Position numbers and translations under genes: made by a program. The notes beneath the pieces are model-generated. The model was given only the letters and a program-made list of their open reading frames with translations. It was not told the DNA's origin and ran no database searches. This document shows, piece by piece, positions 15,805 through 24,701 of a stretch of 41,962 nucleotides of DNA (positions within the stretch are counted from its first letter, which is position 1; every line of letters starts with the position of its first letter). The stretch spans positions 1 through 41,962 of the forward strand of contig JAFYAT010000027.1 of NCBI GenBank assembly GCA_017540585.1, in the 5' to 3' direction. This stretch comes from Bacteroidaceae bacterium (GTDB taxonomy: Bacteria; Bacteroidota; Bacteroidia; Bacteroidales; Bacteroidaceae).

Positions 15805-16623
15805 ATGAAAAAGATAACATACACAATACTTGCAGCAGGCATAGCCCTGCTCACATCATGCGAGAAGGAACTCGATTTCGCATACAACAACATCGAACCG
15901 CTATATGTCGTTGAGGCTAACCTCACCGACGACGGTGCAGTTGCCAAGTTGTCAAAGACACTTAGCATGACAGATACAGTATGGAATAAGGATGTCACCA
16001 ACGCTTCCGTTGTCATAACGGGTGAGGATGGCTCACGTTTTGTGCTCCATCACGATAGTGCAGGCATCTATTCGTCAAAGGAAGCACAAGGTATTCCTGG
16101 TACGAAATACACCATCCACGTTGAGATTGGCGACTACGTGACTGAGTCGTCATCCATCATGCAGGAGCCGTTCAGTGTCAAGGACTGCTATATGTATAAG
16201 TACCTGCTGATGTCCGACGACATCTATGCTGTCCGTGTTGACGTGAACGACGATGGCTTGAAGGATAGCTATTATCATGCTCTCGTTACACGTAACGGCG
16301 AGCCATACAAATGGATGATAATAGACAATCGTGGACAGTATGGCGTAGTGGAGATTGACCTTGGCTGTTTCGTCGATTCTGACATGGAGGACCATAAGGA
16401 GGATATCCTCGAGGACGGTGAAAAGATTGATGTCGAAGTCCGCAAGGTTGACCGCAAGATATACGACTACTACTGGTCACGTGCCATCGGATTAGACAAT
16501 TATTCCAATCCGCTCCGTGACTTCACCAATAATACTCTCGGATACTTCTCCGCCTGTTCCGTACAGAAGATGCCTACAATGACATTCAACAGGAAAGAGA
16601 TAGTGTATCTGAATGAGAGGTAA
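15805..16623 (+). CDS. DUF4249 surface lipoprotein
   Basis: A 272-residue protein with a lipoprotein signal (MKKITYTILAAGIALLTSC), so Cys19 would be lipidated. The first domain (YVVEANLTDDGAVAKLSKTLSMTDTVW, then VTNASVVITGEDGS) is the immunoglobulin-like fold usual for DUF4249. Such genes commonly follow TonB receptors of the type seen here, and the pair probably acts as receptor plus surface ligand-binding or lid protein. That role is inferred by analogy with SusCD. The acidic middle (DSDMEDHKEDILEDGEK) is notable. The 175-bp gap to the receptor is filled by a repeat element. Confidence 0.8.
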   Translation: MKKITYTILAAGIALLTSCEKELDFAYNNIEPLYVVEANLTDDGAVAKLSKTLSMTDTVWNKDVTNASVVITGEDGSRFVLHHDSAGIYSSKEAQGIPGTKYTIHVEIGDYVTESSSIMQEPFSVKDCYMYKYLLMSDDIYAVRVDVNDDGLKDSYYHALVTRNGEPYKWMIIDNRGQYGVVEIDLGCFVDSDMEDHKEDILEDGEKIDVEVRKVDRKIYDYYWSRAIGLDNYSNPLRDFTNNTLGYFSACSVQKMPTMTFNRKEIVYLNER

Positions 16624-16648
16624 GTACTACAGCCCCCAGAGAAGAAGA

Positions 16649-16705
16649 AACACAGAGAACACAGAGGACTCAGAGATATACTTTGAGTCTTCTGCTTTCT
16701 GTGTT
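16649..16705 (+). terminator. CACAGAG-type imperfect hairpin
   Basis: Repeats AACACAGAG, AACACAGAG and GACTCAGAG pair with a downstream CTTTGAGTCTTCTG...TTCTGTGTT around the loop ATATA, starting 26 bp after the DUF4249 stop. It is a probable transcript end, though the T-run is weak. Confidence 0.5.
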
Positions 16706-16743
16706 GAATTGCTAATTTGAAATCAGCGAACAGACATTCGTCC

Positions 16744-17050
16744 GTTAACTTCCTATTAACAACTCCCGTTAACTTCGGTTAACTCCCATGAACGCACACA
16801 AACCATCCCCATGTTTTTTCTTTTATTACTGAACAATTCTTTCATTGTTCAGCATGAATAGTTGTATTGTTCAGGAACAATTCTGTAAATCACTCAATGG
16901 TATGGTCGTACCGCTTAGTGGTATGACCGTACCACTGAGTGGTACGACTGTACCGCTTAGGTATTTCGTGAAATGTTCGGGAACAAATGAAGAATTGTTT
17001 GGGAAGAGTACAGGATTTGTTTAGGAACACTTAAGGAATTGTTCTTGATG
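16744..17050. repeat. Composite palindromic array with 10-11 and 21-22 bp phasing
   Basis: GTTAAC-like sites start at 16744, 16755, 16768, 16778 and 16788. Three 21-bp units with a GGTACGACNGTACC-type palindrome occupy 16898-16960. On both sides lie GTTC/GAAC half-sites: GTTC or GTTT at 16847, 16869, 16975, 16997, 17019 and 17041, spaced 22 bp within each group. GAAC or GAAG sites lie at 16981, 17003 and 17025, again 22 bp apart. No credible gene lies in 16624-17454. Confidence 0.75.
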
Positions 17051-17113
17051 AATGAAAAAACTTTTCTCGGAAACATACGCTTACGTCTGCTACACTGAAA
17101 CTTGTTATTTTTA

Positions 17114-17208
17114 GAACCCGCTCCCAAAGGGAGCTAAATGCGCAATTTTTCTCACTGACCGCAGGGAAGTAATCTACGCAATCTTAAATTCAATCTTAAC
17201 AATCTTTA
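17114..17208 (+). repeat. Left inverted arm flanking a lipoprotein gene
   Basis: It runs from GAACCCG through a GCTCCC-AAA-GGGAGC hairpin, CTCACTGACCGCAGGGAAGTAATC and on to AATCTTTA. It is the inverse of the arm at 18542-18666. Together they enclose about 1.55 kb with a single gene. Confidence 0.75.
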
Positions 17209-17407
17209 TTTTTAATCTTTACAATTTTCCTCACGAGGGGAAAGTTTGAATGTTTGTAAATCAACGGAGAATCACAGGTAATCGTAATGGTAACAATGTT
17301 GGACAATACTTGCATGACATACATTTTATTTAGACATATAACACGGCTCAACAAGCAGAACGAAACACGTCTGTTCTACATGGTTTTTGAATATACTGTA
17401 TTATGCC

Positions 17408-17438
17408 TTGCACGATAGGACAGAATGCACTATCTTTG
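17408..17438 (+). promoter_or_regulatory. Lipoprotein gene promoter
   Basis: TTG (17408-17410), a 20-bp spacer and TATCTTTG (17431-17438). The -7 box lies 16 bp before the ATG at 17455, so the 5' leader is only about ten bases. This excludes the upstream ATG at 17425. Confidence 0.8.
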
Positions 17439-17454
17439 CAAAAAAAATATTGAA

Positions 17455-18477
17455 ATGAAAAGACTGTTTACTTGGGCTGTTGCCCTTTTCTCTCTAATCC
17501 TTAGCTCTTGTGGAGACGATGAGATTGTACCCGCTATCAGCAATGAGTATAGGAATGACTCCTTGCCATCATTTGTAGTAGAAGCATTGAATAATGCCAG
17601 ACTTATATGTGGCGACAGCATTGGTGTAATCAATGATGCCTTTACGAAAAACTATAATACATGGCAATTCAAAGATGACCATGGAAACAATATCAATGTC
17701 GATGAAGTTGGTAACGTGGTGATTAAATCTCCAAATAATTCACCTAAGCAATACATAAACTGGGATGTCAGGGAAAGCAAGGTCGTACCTGACGATACAA
17801 TTCATAACACAGTGTGGATTGGCAAAACTATTATGGCACATGTAACCCCAACAACTCCATCATTTATTTATAAGGAATTATTCTACAATATGCTGAAACA
17901 AACTGGTGCAGAGTACGAAGACAGCACATACGAGAATATTGAGACCTATAGATATGAGGACATAACAGGTTATAATGAGTTAAGGTTCAATAATAGTACT
18001 TGTCTGCTGACCTCATTGGATACTCTCTGGAATTATGATTATACTTACAACAGAAAGTATAGAAAGGTCAAGGTCAACAAAAAACAGACATTAACTATTG
18101 ATGACCAAATATATATGGTCACGTTTTCTTCTCAAGATAATACTGTTTATTTGTGGGAATTAGAATTTAAAAATGGCAAGAACGCAAAGGATGGCTATAG
18201 AATTGTGAATGTATATAGCACAGAACTTGACAGCGACAATACTTTCACTATTGTGGAAGAGTCCGATTTGATAAAAAAAGAATTGATTAATATTGATACA
18301 CACGAATCATCAACAGCATATAATTATAGATTGACCGACTCAAATTTATTCATCTACAAAGGAGATGACAAGCATAGAATAGATTATGAGGACGGTAGTC
18401 TCGTAATATTCAAGCCATTTATTGACAGTTCAAACAATAAGTACAGTAAGATAATATCACTAAAGCAAATGCGCTAA
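17455..18477 (+). CDS. Lipoprotein of unknown function
   Basis: A 340-residue protein with a lipoprotein signal MKRLFTWAVALFSLILSSC; Cys19 is the lipidation site. No family recognised. The mature protein is rich in Asn, Asp and Tyr and predicted mostly beta (for example NVVIKSPNN, KVKVNKKQTLTIDDQIYMVTF, TVYLWELEFKNG). Base composition is clearly more AT-rich than in the flanking genes, and the gene with its promoter lies between two inverted arms of about 95-125 bp. It therefore looks like cargo acquired or moved as a unit. No partner gene is adjacent. Confidence 0.75.
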   Translation: MKRLFTWAVALFSLILSSCGDDEIVPAISNEYRNDSLPSFVVEALNNARLICGDSIGVINDAFTKNYNTWQFKDDHGNNINVDEVGNVVIKSPNNSPKQYINWDVRESKVVPDDTIHNTVWIGKTIMAHVTPTTPSFIYKELFYNMLKQTGAEYEDSTYENIETYRYEDITGYNELRFNNSTCLLTSLDTLWNYDYTYNRKYRKVKVNKKQTLTIDDQIYMVTFSSQDNTVYLWELEFKNGKNAKDGYRIVNVYSTELDSDNTFTIVEESDLIKKELINIDTHESSTAYNYRLTDSNLFIYKGDDKHRIDYEDGSLVIFKPFIDSSNNKYSKIISLKQMR

Positions 18478-18541
18478 TATCTTTGTGTCACATGCAAATT
18501 TGATGTTGGTGAAAAATAAAAAAGATTGTGTGGATTTAAAA

Positions 18542-18666
18542 TAAAGATTGTTAAGATTACTTCCCTACGGTCAGTGAGAAAAAGTTGGTATAAAGATTGC
18601 GTAGATTACCTCCCTTCGGTCGGTGAGAAAAGTTGCGTATTTAGCCGCCCTATGCGGGTTCTTTAA
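18542..18666 (-). repeat. Right inverted arm with an internal 49-bp duplication
   Basis: Two 49-bp units begin AAAGATTG at 18543 and 18592 (each holding GATTAC, CGGTC and GTGAGAAAA), followed by TTTAGCCGCCC and CGGGTTC. The second unit plus tail is the inverse of 17114-17208. Confidence 0.75.
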
Positions 18667-18718
18667 GAAAAATCCACCGCAGGTGGAGAGTTTCAGTTTT
18701 GTGTGGTGAGCGTTTGTG

Positions 18719-18817
18719 TTTAACAGGTATTTAACAGCTGTTAAATACCTGTTAAATGTTCGAACAGTACTCGAACGGTGTTCGGACACTGTTCGAGTAC
18801 TGCTCATTTGTTGTTCA
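18719..18817. repeat. Nine contiguous 11-bp units forming two large palindromes
   Basis: The 99 bp divide into nine 11-mers starting TTTAACAGGTA, TTTAACAGCTG, TTAAATACCTG and TTAAATGTTCG. The first 38 bases (18719-18756) are a perfect palindrome. 18765-18780 pairs with 18787-18802 with one mismatch around the loop TTCGGA. Half-sites GTTC/GCTC recur at 18780, 18791, 18802 and 18813, exactly 11 bp apart. Confidence 0.85.
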
Positions 18818-18855
18818 TTCAATATTGTATTACGACTGTTTTCTCTGTTGGTAAC

Positions 18856-18898
18856 TTCGTCTCCTCCCCTACGTGGGAGGTCGGGAGGGGGCCGCTTG
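18856..18898 (-). repeat. Short post-stop C-rich element after the esterase gene
   Basis: On the minus strand it starts a few bases after the esterase stop: GGCCCCCTCCCGACC, TCCCACGTAGGGGAGG, then a GAAGTTAC trailer. Order and orientation match the copies at 15632 and 21797. Confidence 0.75.
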
Positions 18899-18900
18899 TC

Positions 18901-21555
<2,655 letters not shown>

Positions 21556-21624
21556 TTAAGTTTTTTAGTTCTTGCGGATGTGAGTTTTTAGGTTTTTGAG
21601 TTTTTAGGTTTCGTGTTTTTGGTG

Positions 21625-21797
21625 TTGGTGTTTTTCCCGACGCTGACCATCGGGCACGGTGGCTAAAGTAACTTGAGCGTTCGGAGTAACTTCTCCCTCC
21701 CCATAGAGGGGGAGGGTTGGGGAGAGGGTCTGTCCCCCTCGGGGAGGTCGGTGAGAGGGTCTGTCCCCCTCGGGGAGGTCGGGAGGAGGCCGCTCTG
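21625..21797 (-). repeat. About 170-bp post-stop structured element, copy Y
   Basis: Read on the minus strand it starts four bases after the stop of the lipoprotein gene: GGCCTCCTCCCGACC, then two tandem units of about 33 bp built on CCCCGAGGGGGACAG. Next come the 57-bp core shared with 15667-15723, GCCACCG, and a hairpin CCCGATG/GCGTCGGG with one G-T pair. It is the opposite-strand sister of copy X. Confidence 0.8.
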
Positions 21798-21800
21798 TCC

Positions 21801-22472
21801 TTACCTCTCATACGTATATATCTTCTCACCGTCGTATGTAAAGACGTGGAGACATACAGAGTCGAACTGTTCTGTTGGTTTGTAGTATGAAGGTTCCATA
21901 GGTACGCTCATGTAGAGATGTTGGGAGTAGCCTTCGAGTTCATCCTCTGCCTTATAGTGGAAGAAGGTCATGTGCATGGTCTTCTTGTCGGTCAAGTGGT
22001 TTGTTGTGATGCTGTCCTTGATAATGTCGTAAACGTGGCTCTTCACTCCACCAATCTTGCTTGATATGATGATGTTGATGTAGTGGCGAGCCTTGTATGC
22101 GGAGATGACATCCACAGGATTCTTGTAGAATATGTACGGCTTGTATGTGTTAGGTTCTGACGGAGCAAAGCATTGTGCCTGTGTCACGCTGTATATGGTT
22201 GCAAAGGTACTGTCGGATGCAATCTCGATCTGACCAATGCAACGTATGATGGTATCTGCTACCTGCGACTTGATGGTGTTTCCCTCATTGAGCGGATAGT
22301 ATCGTCCGTTATCAAGTGTGATGCCTTGCACCACGGTGTCGGCATCAATAAGGACATCAAAGTACTCGGTACGGAGACGTGGGTATGTGCCATTGTCCTC
22401 GTCCTTGGAACAGGCTGAGAGGATGAGCGTCGCAAGGAGTGCAATCCATATACATTTGTTACAGGCTGTCAT
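21801..22472 (-). CDS. NigD-like lipoprotein
   Basis: A 223-residue protein with a lipoprotein signal ending LILSAC. The first domain (LDNGRYYPLNEGN, then VADTIIRCIGQIEIASDS) resembles the OB-fold of NigD-like proteins of Bacteroidetes. The rest is predicted beta-rich, with HYINIIISSKIGG and MHMTFFHYKAEDE. Function of these proteins is unknown. The PFL protein gene ends 57 bp upstream on the same strand, so cotranscription with it is possible. A long C-rich element follows its stop codon. Confidence 0.55.
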   Translation of the reverse strand: MTACNKCIWIALLATLILSACSKDEDNGTYPRLRTEYFDVLIDADTVVQGITLDNGRYYPLNEGNTIKSQVADTIIRCIGQIEIASDSTFATIYSVTQAQCFAPSEPNTYKPYIFYKNPVDVISAYKARHYINIIISSKIGGVKSHVYDIIKDSITTNHLTDKKTMHMTFFHYKAEDELEGYSQHLYMSVPMEPSYYKPTEQFDSVCLHVFTYDGEKIYTYER

Positions 22473-22529
22473 CTTTGTTTTATTATTTTATGGGAGTTAA
22501 CGTCTGTCAACTCCCATGAATATTATAAG

Positions 22530-23921
22530 TTAATTCTTGAACGAGTGGATAGGAGCTGGTATGCGTCCTCCACGATTGACGAAACGCTCGCTTGAGAATG
22601 TGTTGACTGGCATGATAGGCGCATAACCGAGAAGTCCTCCGAACTCTACTGTTTCGCCAACGCTCTTGCCTACGACTGGTATGATGCGCACGGCTGTGGT
22701 CTTCTGGTTCACCATACCTATGGCACTCTCGTCTGCTATTATTCCTGCAATGGTGGTGGCTGGAGTGTCGCCAGGGATGGCTATCATGTCGAGACCTACT
22801 GAGCATACGCAAGTCATGGCTTCCAATTTCTCTATTGTGAGTGCGCCAGCTTCTACGGCATCAATCATTCCCTGGTCTTCGCTCACAGGGATGAATGCGC
22901 CTGAGAGACCGCCTACGTATGAGCTTGCCATCACACCGCCTTTCTTCACTTGGTCATTTAGCATGGCAAGAGCTGCTGTTGTACCTGGAGCTCCAGGGTG
23001 CTCAACACCGATGCACTTGAGAATGTCTGCCACGGAGTCACCGATAGCAGGCGTTGGTGCAAGTGATAGGTCGATGATGCCGAATGGAATACCAAGTCGC
23101 TTGCTTGCTTCCTGTGCCACGAGTTGTCCTACACGTGTAATCTTGAAGGCTGTCTTCTTTATTGTCTCGCAAAGCACCTCGAAGTTGGCATTGCTGCCGT
23201 TCTCTGCCATTGCGTTCTTGTCCATCTGTTCGAGGGCGTACTTCACCACACCAGGACCACTTACACCCACGTTGATTATGGCATCTGCCTCGCTCACTCC
23301 GTGGAAAGCTCCAGCCATGAATGGATTGTCATCAGGAGCGTTGCAGAGCACAACGAGCTTGGCACATCCGAGCGAGTCGTTTGCCTTTGTCTGTTCAGCT
23401 GTGTCCTTTATGATATCACCCATGAGGCGTACAGCATCCATGTTGATGCCTGTCTTTGTGCTACCCACGTTGATGCTTGAACAGATGCGTTCGGTACAAG
23501 CCATTGCCATTGGTATGGAACGGATGAGAAGTTCGTCACTCTCGGTCATACCCTTGCTCACTATGGCGCTGTAGCCGCCGAGGAAATTGACGCCAACCTC
23601 CTTGGCTGCCTTGTCGAGTGTCTTCGCCACCTTGACATAGTCTCCTGGAATTTTACAGCAAGAGCCGCACACGAGTGATATTGGGGTGATACTTATGCGC
23701 TTGTTGACGATAGGTACTCCAAATTCCTTGGCGATGTCCTCACCAGTTTTCACAAGGTTCTTGGCGAGAGTTGTTATTTTCTTGTAAATCTTCTCGCAAG
23801 TGACATCAAGGTCTGTGTCGGCACAGTCAAGAAGACTGATACCCATTGTTATTGTTCGGACGTCAAGATTCTCCTGCTCAATCATCTTGTTCGTCTCGAA
23901 CACTTCGGACATATTTATCAT
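22530..23921 (-). CDS. UPF0210 (PFL-family, DUF711) protein
   Basis: A 463-residue cytoplasmic protein of the family with a pyruvate-formate-lyase-like barrel. Typical segments are [16 protein letters not shown] near residue 18, [55 protein letters not shown] and [31 protein letters not shown]. Biochemical function is not established. As in other genomes it follows a gene for a 90-residue ACT-domain protein, here with a gap of 140-195 bp holding AT-rich repeats and a hairpin. The pair may sense an amino acid or one-carbon metabolite; that is inference. Confidence 0.9.
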   Translation of the reverse strand: MINMSEVFETNKMIEQENLDVRTITMGISLLDCADTDLDVTCEKIYKKITTLAKNLVKTGEDIAKEFGVPIVNKRISITPISLVCGSCCKIPGDYVKVAKTLDKAAKEVGVNFLGGYSAIVSKGMTESDELLIRSIPMAMACTERICSSINVGSTKTGINMDAVRLMGDIIKDTAEQTKANDSLGCAKLVVLCNAPDDNPFMAGAFHGVSEADAIINVGVSGPGVVKYALEQMDKNAMAENGSNANFEVLCETIKKTAFKITRVGQLVAQEASKRLGIPFGIIDLSLAPTPAIGDSVADILKCIGVEHPGAPGTTAALAMLNDQVKKGGVMASSYVGGLSGAFIPVSEDQGMIDAVEAGALTIEKLEAMTCVCSVGLDMIAIPGDTPATTIAGIIADESAIGMVNQKTTAVRIIPVVGKSVGETVEFGGLLGYAPIMPVNTFSSERFVNRGGRIPAPIHSFKN

Positions 23922-24116
23922 ACTATTGTGGTTGCTCGGTTGGAAGTTATGAATACAGAAGTTATGAAGTTAAGACGTAAGCCTTTTTGAAATTTGAGAT
24001 GAAAAACCTCTTATCATCCTCAATGACTCCTTAAAACTCCTCAACTATATAACTTCTCGACTTAACTTTTAATTTTTAATTTTTAACTTTTAACTTCTAA
24101 ATCCATACCAGTGGAT

Positions 24117-24389
24117 TTAGATTCTGTGCATCTTGTTAAAAATATCCTCAAGCTGAACTTTGACCTGAACGCCTGTGTCAGCGCCAATCTTTGCAAGCTC
24201 ATCGTTGATGACGTCAAAAGGCTTGACAGACTTGGTCATATCAACAATCATCATCATGTTGAAAAATTCCTGCACGATTGTCTGTGAGATGTCGAGAATG
24301 TTTATCTGATTGTCTGCGAGGTAAGTGCACACCTTGGCGATAATTCCCACTGTGTCTTTTCCCACAACTGTTATTATAGCTCTTGTCAT
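24117..24389 (-). CDS. UPF0237 ACT-domain protein
   Basis: A 90-residue stand-alone ACT domain: TRAIITVVGKDTVGIIAKVCTYLADNQ followed by INILDISQTIVQEFFNMMMIVDM is the usual beta-alpha-beta-beta-alpha-beta ligand-binding fold. It probably binds an amino acid and regulates its PFL-family neighbour. The stop codon lies within a perfect 9-bp stem (24097-24105 with 24112-24120), which may limit read-through into the PFL gene. A good promoter lies at 24437-24466. Confidence 0.92.
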   Translation of the reverse strand: MTRAIITVVGKDTVGIIAKVCTYLADNQINILDISQTIVQEFFNMMMIVDMTKSVKPFDVINDELAKIGADTGVQVKVQLEDIFNKMHRI

Positions 24390-24436
24390 TTCTTTGTTGT
24401 TTCCTTAATAATTGTCGTTTATATTTCTTTTCTCTG

Positions 24437-24466
24437 CAAAATTACTCAATATAATCTACTCCTCAA
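24437..24466 (-). promoter_or_regulatory. ACT gene promoter
   Basis: On the minus strand TTG (24464-24466), a 19-bp spacer and TAATTTTG (24437-24444), 48 bp before the start codon. Confidence 0.75.
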
Positions 24467-24522
24467 AATATTTGCTCCGAAAAAGTGAATACATATTATT
24501 GTACTTTGAGGCTTCTATTGAG

Positions 24523-24566
24523 AGTCAGTACTTAGTCAGTACTTGGTCAGTACTTAGTCAATACTT
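24523..24566. repeat. Four 11-bp direct repeats, same unit as 2981-3024
   Basis: Units AGTCAGTACTT, AGTCAGTACTT, GGTCAGTACTT and AGTCAATACTT without gaps. The array lies between divergent promoters, about 57 bp upstream of the ACT gene -33 box and 73 bp upstream of the + strand -33 box. Its unit is shared with the array behind the rhaA promoter. Confidence 0.85.
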
Positions 24567-24638
24567 AAAATCGAGGCTTTTTAGATATTACTCTATCATC
24601 GGTAGGAATTTTCCTACATGTTATAGGAAATCCATCCA

Positions 24639-24668
24639 TTGATTTATCCATTATATTGTTTACCTTTG
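24639..24668 (+). promoter_or_regulatory. Promoter of the large exported protein gene
   Basis: TTG (24639-24641), a 19-bp spacer and TACCTTTG (24661-24668), 33 bp before the start at 24702. Confidence 0.8.
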
Positions 24669-24701
24669 TCACAGATTAAAGAATCAAAAAACTAACCGAA
24701 A

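Noticed and set aside
16898-17050. CRISPR-like regularly spaced repeats
   Set aside because: Units of 21-22 bp follow each other without unique spacers, and no cas gene is present. They are tandem palindromes.
22666-23574. 302-codon open frame opposite the PFL gene
   Set aside because: Antisense shadow with Ser/Pro/Met-rich composition, explained by codon use of the real gene.
24097-24120. Terminator between the ACT and PFL genes
   Set aside because: The 9-bp stem is perfect but is followed by A-rich and not T-rich sequence on the coding strand, and the two genes usually work together. It is mentioned only as possible attenuation.
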